DNA from: a virus
Reading direction: 5' to 3' (one strand)
Length of the DNA stretch: 35,217 bases
IMG/VR virus record: IMGVR_UViG_3300047470_000130
Span: 1-35,217 of that record
The notes under the pieces: model-generated
The model's input: only the letters and a program-made list of their open reading frames with translations
Database searches by the model: none
Told to the model about the DNA's origin: nothing
Part shown: positions 1 through 7,255 of the stretch, in pieces
How the letters are laid out: every line of letters starts with the position of its first letter
How positions within the stretch are numbered: position 1 is the first letter of the stretch
Translations under genes and position numbers: made by a program

Positions 1-17
1 AGCAAACCTATAACCTT

Positions 18-299
18 ATGATCGATATTGTCTCTGGCACTACGTATGTTCGTAGCGCTGAGAGCGCTCTGCAAAGTTTGGCACGTAAGCTGCCGATTGC
101 TGGAACAGCGTACAGTTTGAAAAGGCAAATTAACAGGCACAACCACGCCTTTGATCCGGGAACGCCAGTTAACTTGTGGCACGACGACGCTGCCCAGTTA
201 GATAGCATCACCCAAATGTACGATAAAGCGCTAAGCATTCATCCGCCGGTATCGACAATGTTTAATGAGGAAGACTATGAACGTCATACCCGAAGATAA
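18..299 (+). CDS. Unrecognised small protein upstream of a SecB-like gene (possibly 5'-truncated by the window edge)
   Basis: This 93-residue reading frame stays open to the left edge of the window, and no clear Shine-Dalgarno sequence precedes the ATG at 18, so the true start may lie outside. I do not recognise the family. The protein is soluble and mixed alpha in appearance, with an acidic, polar C-terminus and no signal peptide or membrane segment. It overlaps the start of the next gene by 23 bases, so the two are probably translationally coupled and work together. Base composition is richer in A+T than in the phage structural genes, which fits accessory cargo. A partner or toxin/antitoxin role with the SecB-like neighbour is possible, but the sequence does not show it. 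Confidence 0.55.
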   Translation: MIDIVSGTTYVRSAESALQSLARKLPIAGTAYSLKRQINRHNHAFDPGTPVNLWHDDAAQLDSITQMYDKALSIHPPVSTMFNEEDYERHTRR

Positions 300-756
300 G
301 GTGAACCCGGAGTTCAGTGACGTCTATATTGCTGAAACTAAAGCGTTTTTCGCTGACGGCTATGACCCTATTTTCGACAGCGGTCTAGCTTCTCTAAGCT
401 TAAGAAGTCTAGTCTCTGTAAGTAGATCGCAAACTATAGTTTCGAAAAACGACGGAACCGGACGATTTCGAATTTTTTTTGATTTCGGAGCAAGATGGTG
501 GAAAGTAGATAACGATGCCGAGCCAGAGCCTCAAGCAACAGTCGGTTCAAATGACGATAATGCCTTAATTGTCATCGAGTGCGGAATCGTTGCTGAGTTT
601 CTATTATCAAAACGGTACGAGCAAACCGATTTGGACAACTTCGCCATAGGCGAGGCTGTTAATTATGTAATTCCTTACTGGAAAAACTATCTTATATCTC
701 AATGTGGATTGATGCGACTGCAGGACTTAGTGCTTCCAGATGGAGATAACAACTGA
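277..756 (+). CDS. SecB-like chaperone family protein
   Basis: The 159-residue product is read from the ATG at 277, which has a GAGGA Shine-Dalgarno a few bases upstream. An ATG-less extension to 265 is less likely. The C-terminal half has the pattern of SecB-like proteins: a beta-strand stretch around IVIECGIVAEFLL (about residues 100-112), then a segment reading VIPYWKNYLISQCGLMRL (about 130-147), comparable to the SecB helix that follows the conserved Pro-Tyr. SecB proteins hold unfolded clients. SecB-like paralogues outside the main secretion locus often serve toxin-antitoxin-chaperone modules or phage and mobile loci. The coupled upstream gene could supply the client. Family assignment is by eye and moderate. 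The client is unknown. Confidence 0.5.
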   Translation: MNVIPEDKVNPEFSDVYIAETKAFFADGYDPIFDSGLASLSLRSLVSVSRSQTIVSKNDGTGRFRIFFDFGARWWKVDNDAEPEPQATVGSNDDNALIVIECGIVAEFLLSKRYEQTDLDNFAIGEAVNYVIPYWKNYLISQCGLMRLQDLVLPDGDNN

Positions 757-801
757 GCAGCCATCATGATTGGTTTTTCAATCTGATATCGTATCGTCGC
801 T

Positions 802-996
802 TCATGACACACTTTTGAAGAACGCATGATGGCCTCGGGTCAGCATCATCTTAGCGCGGTTCGTCCACTTCGGCGCTACCGGCAATCGTGGTCGCCTCAT
901 TGTGCGTTGCCCGCTGGTAGGGTCCGGCACCTTCCCGTCGATCACTTTGTCAGCGGCTACCGGGCACTGCGCGAGTTCCGCCGTCAATCTAACCAT
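802..996 (-). pseudogene. Relic C: C-terminal fragment of a SleB-type cell wall hydrolase
   Basis: The minus strand encodes a degraded match to the C-terminal half of the intact hydrolase at 5074-5499. The relic reads ELAQCPVAADKVIDGKVPDP where the intact gene reads EFAQAQIAADQVIDGKVPDP, and it ends HHAFFKSVS against QHIFFKDVP. The middle (about 860-925) has lost the conserved Tyr-Tyr-Ala-Thr region through small indels. The N-terminal half, with the catalytic Glu, is missing. It is therefore non-functional. It occupies the 757-1073 gap between the SecB-like gene and the plus-strand cargo, and nothing else is recognisable there. Confidence 0.85.
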
Positions 997-1073
997 CGCA
1001 ATCCCCCTCCCGGCGTTCTGCCGACCGCCCCCCCTCTCCCTGCTACGCTTCCTCCATCCACGGAGGACTCACA

Positions 1074-1283
1074 ATGCCAGATTCCGATATACTCCCGACC
1101 CTTCTCTTCAAGATCAACGAAAACCAGCTCGCCCTGGAAGCCACCATCATGGAGCTTTCGAACTGGGTAGAGCAGCGAGGAGCGGCCGACGTCGCCGACA
1201 ACGTGCGTGGCGCCTTGGACACCATCGATAAAAATGAAGAGTTCATCAAGCTGACGCTCGCGGTACTGACGACGCCGGAGTGA
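1074..1283 (+). CDS. Small hypothetical protein (69 aa)
   Basis: The product is a 69-residue acidic, mostly helical soluble protein, read from an ATG preceded by a GGAGGACTCACA Shine-Dalgarno region. The strong ribosome binding site and normal codon use support a real gene. I do not recognise a family or catalytic motif. It precedes the LexA-boxed operon, but its own promoter region does not contain the box, which lies downstream at 1332. It may be a host-type accessory gene carried with the SRAP protein. Confidence 0.6.
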   Translation: MPDSDILPTLLFKINENQLALEATIMELSNWVEQRGAADVADNVRGALDTIDKNEEFIKLTLAVLTTPE

Positions 1284-1331
1284 TCCGTTTGCATTCCGTC
1301 GCGAGCATTCGCCATCGCACCCCGCCTCGTT

Positions 1332-1351
1332 TACTGTATATTCAAACAGTA
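1332..1351 (+). promoter_or_regulatory. LexA (SOS) box upstream of the coiled-coil/SRAP operon
   Basis: The sequence TACTGTATATTCAAACAGTA matches the gammaproteobacterial LexA operator core CTG-N10-CAG (CTG at 1334, CAG ending at 1349) with an AT-rich spacer. It lies 17 bp before the GTG of the next gene, where bound LexA would block transcription. Binding is inferred. Confidence 0.85.
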
Positions 1352-1367
1352 TCCGTAAGGCGCAACA

Positions 1368-1688
1368 GTGGACCCCTACGACATCGAAGACACTAGCGAT
1401 TGGCTCGGCACTCCGACCAGGCTGGAAACCGTCAAACATTACGCCCATATGCTCGAGGAGGACATCGAAGAGCTGAGGCGGCAACTGCATGCGGCGAAGG
1501 AAAACATTTCCACCCTTGTCGAAATGAACGACCAGCTGTCAGCCGAACTCCAAAAGAAGCGGGTATGGATGGCGAGCCTGGAGGCGGAGACAACCGACCA
1601 GCTTTCCCAGATCCAAAGCCTGACTCGGGTCTTGGATCAAAAAGAAAGGATCATTCGCGAGTTGCAAGCGGGCAATCTGAGGGGCTGA
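1368..1688 (+). CDS. SOS-controlled coiled-coil protein (106 aa)
   Basis: The frame starts at a GTG just downstream of the LexA box, with an AAGG Shine-Dalgarno element about 8 bases upstream. Residues 20-100 form an almost continuous heptad-like coiled coil rich in Glu, Leu, Gln and Lys, with no membrane segment. It resembles the small coiled-coil proteins that often accompany SRAP genes in Pseudomonas genomes and phages, but I know no assigned function. Only two bases separate its stop from the SRAP start, so the two are cotranscribed and probably coupled, under SOS control. Confidence 0.7.
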   Translation: MDPYDIEDTSDWLGTPTRLETVKHYAHMLEEDIEELRRQLHAAKENISTLVEMNDQLSAELQKKRVWMASLEAETTDQLSQIQSLTRVLDQKERIIRELQAGNLRG

Positions 1689-1690
1689 AA

Positions 1691-2383
1691 ATGTGCGGAC
1701 GACTTTCCCAATACGATGGCATTCACGACTTCGTGGCGGCACTCAGCATGCCCAACCCTTTTGTTAACAGTACCGGTGACCAGCCGTTCGAGCGGTACAA
1801 CGCCGCCCCGACAACCCAGCTCGCCATCTTTCACCAGGAAGGTGAATACCTGCACGCCGACATGGTGCGCTGGGGCTGGCGCCCGCATTGGGCCAAGGAC
1901 CGGGCTGCACCGATCAATGCCAGGGTGGAGAAAGTCGCACACGGCCCCTTCTTCCGCGCAATTTGGCCGCACCGGGCAATCATTGCCATCAACAACTGGT
2001 TTGAATGGGTGGATGAAGGCGGACCGAAGAAGCAGCCCTATCTGATCCGCCGCCGTGACGGGGCGCCGATACTGTGCGCAGCGATTGGCCAATACCCGAA
2101 CGCCGAGCATGAACCGAGCGAGCATGACGGCTTCGTCATCATCACCGCCGACAGCGCCGGTGGCATGGTGGACATCCACGACCGCCGACCAGTGACGCTA
2201 TCGTCAGAACTGGCCCGTGAATGGCTCGACCCGGCCACGCCAAAGGAGCGTGCTGAACAAATGGCGATGCACCAGGGCGAGCCCACCGATGCATTCGAGT
2301 GGTTCAAGGTGGACCGCGCGATTGGCAATGTGCGCAATCAGGGTTATGAGCTGATTAAGCCGGCCCATCATTCATTTCTCTGA
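1691..2383 (+). CDS. SOS response-associated peptidase (SRAP/HMCES/YedK family)
   Basis: The 230-residue protein begins MCGRLSQ. Cys2 becomes the catalytic N-terminal nucleophile after Met removal and forms a thiazolidine crosslink with abasic sites in single-stranded DNA. Other hallmarks are visible: the asparagine of APINARVE (about residues 76-83), the active-site glutamate in NNWFEW (about 103-108), and the histidine in DIHDRRPV (about 162-169). The length is typical of the family. The protein shields abasic sites at replication forks in the cytoplasm. It follows a coiled-coil gene by two bases behind a LexA box, so it should be induced by DNA damage, the same signal that would induce the prophage. 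It could equally be host-derived cargo. Confidence 0.92.
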   Translation: MCGRLSQYDGIHDFVAALSMPNPFVNSTGDQPFERYNAAPTTQLAIFHQEGEYLHADMVRWGWRPHWAKDRAAPINARVEKVAHGPFFRAIWPHRAIIAINNWFEWVDEGGPKKQPYLIRRRDGAPILCAAIGQYPNAEHEPSEHDGFVIITADSAGGMVDIHDRRPVTLSSELAREWLDPATPKERAEQMAMHQGEPTDAFEWFKVDRAIGNVRNQGYELIKPAHHSFL

Positions 2384-2445
2384 CTATCGCATTGGACCAG
2401 ACAAGCTGGGTCTCTGTAGACTCGCCCACAAAAAATGGGGCGGCA

Positions 2446-3324
2446 ATGAACGATTTCTTGCAGTACATGATCCAGGTGTTTCAGGGTAACGCCAAAGCAG
2501 TGCTCGTCGCAGCCATGATTACGGCTGCCGTTTGGTTGCTTGAAAGGTGGAGGCCAGCCGTGGCCGACCCTGGCTTAGGTGGTAGGTGGCACAATGTCAA
2601 AGTCTTCATTTTATTGCTAATCGGCTTAACATTCGCAGCTCCCTTATTAAATCTATGCTCGCAACTCTTTCCGAGCATTTCACTGCTTGACCGCATGGTG
2701 CCGGATTGGCAATCAGGAGGCATAGTCGGTGGTATCCTTGCCACTCTCATATATGCATTCATTTGGGACTTTTTCCAATATTGGACCCATCGACTTGAAC
2801 ACAAATATGGTGCCCTGTGGGCATTTCATCGTGTGCATCACAGCGATTCGGACATGAATGCATCAACCGCTTTACGCCAAAGTTTAGGAGGCGCACTAAT
2901 CGGCTACTTCCTTGCGCATATACCGACTTCAATTATATGTGGTGGAAACATGCTGCCATATCTTGGCTCGCTGATATTATTCAGCGGCTGGGGCTACTTC
3001 AATCATGCAAATTTTCGCGCCTCACTAGGGCCAATAACATACATCATTTCTGGCCCACAATGGCATAGACTTCACCATGGAAAAGATAGCAAATATCACA
3101 ACTCAAATTATGCCGCATTTTTTCCTGTTCTAGATCTGATCTTTGGAACTCTGCAGATCCCCGAAAAAAACGAATGGGTGAAAACAGGCATTGAAGATGA
3201 TGTATCACCGCAAAAACCGCTCCCACAAGCATTCCTATCATGGCGAGACAAGTTGCCAGCCACTTCATACATACCTCGACGATATAAACCTGCAATGCTT
3301 TCAAGGCTGCTTGGTCGGCAATGA
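2446..3324 (+). CDS. Sterol desaturase / fatty acid hydroxylase superfamily membrane protein
   Basis: The integral membrane di-iron oxygenase carries the histidine cluster HRLEH, HRVHHSD and HRLHH, spaced as in the fatty-acid-hydroxylase superfamily. About five hydrophobic segments are present. I prefer the ATG at 2446 (292 aa) over the TTG at 2392, because the product then starts directly before the first membrane segment. The substrate is probably a lipid acyl chain or a related lipid, and the family does not tell which. The gene is more AT-rich than its neighbours, suggesting transfer. Its last 9-10 codons (from about 3295) and its stop lie in sequence homologous, on the opposite strand, to the spanin 3' end at 4847-4899. 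Its C-terminus is therefore hybrid. The expression partner is unclear. Confidence 0.85.
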   Translation: MNDFLQYMIQVFQGNAKAVLVAAMITAAVWLLERWRPAVADPGLGGRWHNVKVFILLLIGLTFAAPLLNLCSQLFPSISLLDRMVPDWQSGGIVGGILATLIYAFIWDFFQYWTHRLEHKYGALWAFHRVHHSDSDMNASTALRQSLGGALIGYFLAHIPTSIICGGNMLPYLGSLILFSGWGYFNHANFRASLGPITYIISGPQWHRLHHGKDSKYHNSNYAAFFPVLDLIFGTLQIPEKNEWVKTGIEDDVSPQKPLPQAFLSWRDKLPATSYIPRRYKPAMLSRLLGRQ

Positions 3325-3472
3325 TCTAGGCACGGATACTGAAAACAGACTTGGCTTAGCGTCGTTCACGCGGTTGCAAATGGTCCCACGGCGATCTGGC
3401 CGGCCGACGATTCGCCACGGGCCTCGCTCCATTGCGAGCGAGAATGTCGCGGTCATTTTCGGTTGCCCCCAT
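3297..3472 (-). pseudogene. Relic B: hydrolase N-terminus fused to spanin 3' end
   Basis: On the minus strand a start-like region at 3472 encodes MGATENDRDILAR, matching MTATEKDRDVLAR of the intact endolysin. Indels and frameshifts follow, and the homology resumes at a segment matching its NRVND. At about 3358 the match switches directly to the 3' end of the spanin-like gene: 3297-3349 aligns almost base for base with 4847-4899, with an in-frame stop in the relic. The hydrolase C-terminus and spanin N-terminus are deleted. The relic keeps the same upstream hairpin region as the intact copy. It is non-functional. Confidence 0.85.
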
Positions 3473-3483
3473 ACTTTTCCCCA

Positions 3484-3507
3484 AACAAAAAAGCCCGCGC
3501 AGTGGCG
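3484..3507 (-). terminator. Decayed copy of the terminator found before the intact endolysin
   Basis: The A-run followed by GCCCGCGCAGTGGCGG corresponds to the A-run and GCCCGCGCTTGGCGGGC of the terminator at 5515-5540. The 3' arm has lost pairing, so function is doubtful. It shows that the duplicated block extended upstream of the endolysin. The rest of 3508-3703 holds no recognisable gene, only a short CACGCT/AGCGTG hairpin at 3673-3688 without a U-tract. Confidence 0.6.
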
Positions 3508-3703
3508 GCTCCGTCGTAATGGCCAAACAGTACATCCGTAACCGAAAGGGAAAAAAGGTCTTGCTAACCAAATGAATTGAGGACCAGATCAATAATTGCG
3601 GAGGAGAACAAACAGGGTTTGCATTGGATTTCGCCCGCAAACCGAAGCAATCGACCTATGCGCAATGCCGCCCACGCTTATGAGCGTGAGCAAAGGCGCA
3701 AGC

Positions 3704-4693
3704 TTAAGATCCCTTCTGCATGGTGCAAGCTATGAAATCCCCGTCGCGCACCCAGTCTGTTATGTGCAATCCGGACCTATCAGCCAGAATCTCTGGAGAT
3801 TTCCCAGTGAAGAAAAATACGTGGTAGTGACTAAAGTCGAATCGATAATCAAAGCATGGCGTAGCATGAACAATTCGACCTCCGGGGGACAGCAGCGCAC
3901 CAAGTCTTCGCGTCGTCGCAGCAGGATCAAAAAGATGTTCTAGGACATTATGAGAAAGAATCCCATCGAACTGCATAGACTCGATCTCCGCCCAAGTGGA
4001 GAAGACATGCTCGGAAGAATGGGTGGCACTTGGCTCAAACCCATAAATATCCCATCCTTCTTGTCTAAGGCTTTGTATAGTTTCTGACCACTCACCTCCG
4101 CACCCAAAATCTAAATACACTCCATCCTTTTTTGGCTTAAGCAGTTGGAAGGTTCGAATGATCGACTCGCTCGAATTACCTTCGGAGTAAATGCGATACA
4201 GATTTCTGTAGTCGAGATCGAGCATCTCTTCATCAAGGGCAAGCATCTTTTGAGGCCCAAATATTACCTCGCAGCTCGGGCATACGTGGCGCAATAATCG
4301 ACCGCCAAGGAATGCGCACTGGCTGATCAACTCCTTGAAGTCACCTTCACTACCATTGTGCCCGCAAAGTGGGCATGTGCTGGGCTTATCTGAACCTGAA
4401 ACCTGTTCAATTAAATCAACAGTCCGCCAATGAGCCTTCATGGCATAACGGATAACATTTTGAAGCGCCTGCTCGTCTGGTCGCGCTTCTAAAGCGGCGA
4501 TCCTGGACTCCAAAGAGCTATTAAAGCGTTCAATTTCTTGCTCAAAATTCGCAGCTTCAATAACTTGCTCTTTATACTTGTAGTTATTCAGCACCAGATC
4601 TTCTAACGTGGATGTCCGAACAATTTGCAGCCCGGTCTTCCGCAGCAGTTTATTTACGAACTCGGCTAGCCTTACGGATATTTGTGCGGACAT
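3704..4693 (-). CDS. SAM-dependent methyltransferase with N-terminal coiled coil and zinc-binding Cys cluster
   Basis: The 329-residue protein has a short N-terminal segment and a heptad region (about 40-70). A CPLC...CPSC cluster follows (Cys107, 110, 138, 141), probably a structural zinc site. Next is a class I Rossmann methyltransferase domain with motif I YLDFGCGG (193-200), an acidic strand end in YGFEPS, and a post-motif segment HNVLEHL (249-255) typical of Methyltransf_23-type enzymes. Such proteins are frequent in surface glycan and O-antigen clusters. The substrate cannot be read from the sequence. The gene is AT-rich, stands alone between two copies of the lysis cassette, and looks like a moron. 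Serotype or receptor modification is my inference. Confidence 0.82.
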   Translation of the reverse strand: MSAQISVRLAEFVNKLLRKTGLQIVRTSTLEDLVLNNYKYKEQVIEAANFEQEIERFNSSLESRIAALEARPDEQALQNVIRYAMKAHWRTVDLIEQVSGSDKPSTCPLCGHNGSEGDFKELISQCAFLGGRLLRHVCPSCEVIFGPQKMLALDEEMLDLDYRNLYRIYSEGNSSESIIRTFQLLKPKKDGVYLDFGCGGEWSETIQSLRQEGWDIYGFEPSATHSSEHVFSTWAEIESMQFDGILSHNVLEHLFDPAATTRRLGALLSPGGRIVHATPCFDYRFDFSHYHVFFFTGKSPEILADRSGLHITDWVRDGDFIACTMQKGS

Positions 4694-4812
4694 ATCGGAT
4701 TCTCTTTCAACTTATCACGATCGCTCTTTTTCTGGACCAGTTCGACACAGTCAAAAACGCCCGCAATTCTAGCGGCAGCTGGCAGCGAATGCTCGCTTTT
4801 TTGGGTCAGAGC

Positions 4813-5059
4813 TCATCGGCAGACATTTATCACATCCGACTGAAGCGCCTTCAAGGTTGCTTGGTCAGCAATGATCCCGGCCCGGGTATCGAAAACAGTT
4901 GTTCCAGCAGCTGCAGTGAGTTCGACGGTTCCTTCATCGCCCAGGCCTGCTACTGGTTTCACCGGACACGTTCCCACCACTGGCACGTCAACTTCCCCGT
5001 GATGCGCAGCCGGCAAGCCGAATCAGCAGCACGACATGCGACAGCCAACTGACAAGGCG
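4813..5059 (-). pseudogene. Rz1-like lysis lipoprotein (o-spanin), frameshifted
   Basis: In one minus-strand frame, the codons just after the endolysin stop encode VSWLSHVVLLIRLAGCAS, a signal-peptide core with a lipobox (LAGC) as in outer-membrane spanins. That frame stops at 4988. The adjacent frame carries the rest, from EVDVPVVGTCPVKP to QATLKALQS, ending at 4813. Dropping one base in the run of four G (4995-4998) joins them into a single lipoprotein. It directly follows the endolysin, where spanins lie. No Rz-type inner-membrane partner is visible, and no good start codon or Shine-Dalgarno is seen. A sequencing error in the homopolymer is possible. The family call is moderate. Confidence 0.6.
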
Positions 5060-5073
5060 CTACGCAGGGGGGC

Positions 5074-5499
5074 TTATGGTACGTCCTTAAAGAAGATGTG
5101 CTGGCCGAGCTTCAGCGTCTGCTTCGCTCCTTGAGTCCAGGCCGGAGCAGCTTTCATGCTGGTCGCGTAGTAGTGCGTGGCGCCGCCGGTGGGGTCCGGC
5201 ACTTTGCCGTCGATGACCTGGTCGGCAGCGATCTGGGCTTGGGCAAACTCACGGAAAGGAATCGGCTTGGCGCCACTCAAATAGGCGAAGTTCGGATCGT
5301 TTTTGTTCCAACAGCTGAACTGGTAGGGCTTCTGGCACACGCCGGCATAGCCCTCCCCCCACCAGGACCTTGCCGTGCCATCGTTCACGCGGTTGCGAAT
5401 GGTCCAGGCTACGGCGATCTGGCCAACGAGGCTTTCGCCGCGGGCCTCACCCCAAAGCGTGCGAGCGAGAACGTCGCGATCTTTCTCAGTTGCGGTCAT
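5074..5499 (-). CDS. Phage endolysin, SleB-type cell wall hydrolase (Hydrolase_2)
   Basis: The 141-residue protein begins MTATEKDRDVLARTLWGEARGE, which must be read as two parts: MTATEKDRDVLAR and TLWGEARGE. The WGEARGE segment (about 16-22) carries the catalytic glutamate of SleB/CwlJ-type lytic enzymes. AVAWTIRNRVND, the Trp-Gly and Cys-containing middle, and THYYAT near residue 107 complete the fold. It would cleave peptidoglycan glycan strands at lysis. There is no signal peptide, so export needs the holin. A GGAG Shine-Dalgarno precedes the ATG. The gene follows a terminator and precedes the spanin relic. Two decayed partial copies lie at 802-996 and 3297-3472. The holins sit more than 20 kb away, so the lysis functions are split. 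Confidence 0.9.
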   Translation of the reverse strand: MTATEKDRDVLARTLWGEARGESLVGQIAVAWTIRNRVNDGTARSWWGEGYAGVCQKPYQFSCWNKNDPNFAYLSGAKPIPFREFAQAQIAADQVIDGKVPDPTGGATHYYATSMKAAPAWTQGAKQTLKLGQHIFFKDVP

Positions 5500-5514
5500 G
5501 ATTTTCTCCAGGCG

Positions 5515-5540
5515 AAAAAAAGCCCGCGCTTGGCGGGCTT
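5515..5540 (-). terminator. Rho-independent terminator before the endolysin gene
   Basis: Read on the minus strand, GCCCGCC/GGCGGGC-type arms with a short loop are followed by a run of seven T. It would stop transcripts coming from the DUF6270 gene, so endolysin expression needs antitermination or a local promoter. Confidence 0.8.
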
Positions 5541-5608
5541 GATAAGTGTCGCGATGCTTCAGCTTCAGGCGTGCTTACGATTTACCGCCGAACTGAGTGT
5601 TTAAACCC

Positions 5609-6676
5609 TCAATTGACTTCTCCCCAAGAGTTTACCCCGTTGCCGTATACATCTTGATAAAACGCTCTAACCTGCAACTTTCCTGCGAGGGATGGAAGCC
5701 GGAAGCGAACACTATTTGAACTCTGATACCATCGCACATCTTGGCGAACACCATCGACGTACAGATAGAAAGCAAAACAGGAGGCATCGCACCCCTCACC
5801 ACGCGAAGACAACGAGCACTCTGCTACGACCTCGCCTCTATCTACATATCCAGAAACGCTAATATCTAGATCAGGCGAAACCAATGGCGATTGAACTCGC
5901 AACGGGCTGTGACCAACGCTCATGAACTGATGGCTCTTCCTTATCAATTGCAGCAGCGCATCCTTATAGTAACGATCGCCATAGTGGAAAGGAGAGATAC
6001 CCCAGCGATGGGATTCACTGGCAGTACAAATACCTGATTGGAAGGTTAAGAACTGGTCCTCACGTATGTCATTTCTCAGAGCATCGTACATCCAGTCAAG
6101 GTCTCGATTCGCCTCATCAACTTTATGGCGGTCGACCGGATAGACCGTATCGGTCTTACCCTCAAACTCAGTAGCCCAGTAGGCCTTATTGACTAACACT
6201 CGATTTAGCTTGTTATGTGCTTTCAAAAGATCGAAGAACATCCTAATCCCTTGAAGCCAATATTCGCGACGCTCAGCTGAACCTTGTTTAACCAGCCTGA
6301 ACTCAAGTCCAGGCTCTTTCAGCAATCTGCTTGTAGCCAACTCATCTGATTTGGTTATCATTTCACCAGACGGGAAAACTACCAAATCGTATCTTTCGTC
6401 GATAAAGTCGATCAGGATGATATCTGCCTTATCGATTTTAGCTCCTGCCGTTAGTACTTCTTTAGAGAAGTCATTTGAAACCATGCTACGTTGAAATTTG
6501 GAAGAAATATTATTTAAAGCAGTATCGTTGTCGTATGCCTTTCCAACTAAAGATGCAAACGATGACCTAGCATAGTAGTTGCTCACCTTGAAGCCTCTAG
6601 AGTATTCAATATTAAAAATATCTCTAGATACGCAGCTACCGAAAATCAGGACATTCTTAGTCAATTCGTTAACCAT
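5609..6676 (-). CDS. DUF6270 / SGNH-like protein with C-terminal beta domain
   Basis: The 355-residue product is read from the ATG at 6676 (MVNELTKNVLIFGSCVSRD). The GSCVSRD motif (about 13-19) is the signature start of DUF6270 proteins, an SGNH-hydrolase-like fold whose Ser would be the nucleophile. The late SPFHYGDRYY segment (about 237-246) could supply the catalytic His. Residues from about 260 form a predicted beta-sandwich of alternating strands, possibly carbohydrate-binding. Family members occur near glycan loci and may handle acyl groups on polysaccharides, but no reaction is established here. The gene is AT-rich and lies between the tailspike and lysis genes, the usual moron position. 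A role in surface glycan alteration or in virion-associated deacylation is inference. Confidence 0.7.
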   Translation of the reverse strand: MVNELTKNVLIFGSCVSRDIFNIEYSRGFKVSNYYARSSFASLVGKAYDNDTALNNISSKFQRSMVSNDFSKEVLTAGAKIDKADIILIDFIDERYDLVVFPSGEMITKSDELATSRLLKEPGLEFRLVKQGSAERREYWLQGIRMFFDLLKAHNKLNRVLVNKAYWATEFEGKTDTVYPVDRHKVDEANRDLDWMYDALRNDIREDQFLTFQSGICTASESHRWGISPFHYGDRYYKDALLQLIRKSHQFMSVGHSPLRVQSPLVSPDLDISVSGYVDRGEVVAECSLSSRGEGCDASCFAFYLYVDGVRQDVRWYQSSNSVRFRLPSLAGKLQVRAFYQDVYGNGVNSWGEVN

Positions 6677-6950
6677 CCATGATTCAAATGTGGGTATTAT
6701 TGCCTCGAAAGCCTGACAATGAAACCCCCACGTGATAGCGGCGCGGCGCATTCCGCGCCTCGTTTTCAGCGGTGCGGGGGGAGCGGGGTCTTTCCAACCG
6801 GTCAACCCATACCTGGGCGAGAGGAATAACGAGGAAAAGCCAGGCGACATACATGTTAACGATGTGGTGTGGAGGGCCGCTCGATGGAGGCTGCTCTACT
6901 AAACAATCGCAAATGGCATTGAGCATCTATCAGAGCTGCCCAAGCCGACC

Positions 6951-7154
6951 TCAGTCCGAATTTTCTCTTGGGTATGATACGTCGTATGGCTCCTTGAACT
7001 GGTCACCTGCTGCCCGCAGCGATATGTTCGACGCCGCAGGCCAGTCGTAGAGGATTGCGCTCACAGTGGCTCGCGCCTCGTTTTCATAATCCGAGACAAA
7101 TTCGAAGTGCTGGCTTTCACCTTTTACCGAATTAAAAGTAAGATCGTAACGCAT
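6951..7154 (-). CDS. Small hypothetical protein downstream of the tailspike (67 aa)
   Basis: The frame is read from the ATG at 7154 (MRYDLTFNSVKGE), with GAGG about eight bases upstream. An upstream Met in the same frame has no ribosome binding site. It is a compact alpha/beta-looking soluble protein of unknown family, about 100 bases downstream of the tailspike. It may be a tailspike-associated chaperone or a moron. Nothing in the sequence decides. The following stretch 6677-6950 holds no supported gene, only a GC-rich hairpin near 6738-6765. Confidence 0.55.
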   Translation of the reverse strand: MRYDLTFNSVKGESQHFEFVSDYENEARATVSAILYDWPAASNISLRAAGDQFKEPYDVSYPRENSD

Positions 7155-7255
7155 TGTGGAGCCCTCTTCTTTAATTGGCTCCAACCCTTATTATAAGAGT
7201 TGAAGGTATAACCCAAGCGTATTCCCCGATGAGTATTTGACGTTTGGATCAAGCA

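Noticed and set aside
4612-5052. Plus-strand frame of about 146 codons over the methyltransferase start and spanin region
   Set aside because: Its apparent similarity to a plus-strand frame at 3191-3541 is explained by the duplicated minus-strand spanin 3' end, not by a real plus-strand gene.
6684-6926. Small minus-strand frame with a hydrophobic start (MYVAWLFLVIPLAQVW)
   Set aside because: No Shine-Dalgarno, weak continuation, and it overlaps a GC-rich hairpin. Too little to call a gene, though a tiny membrane protein cannot be excluded.
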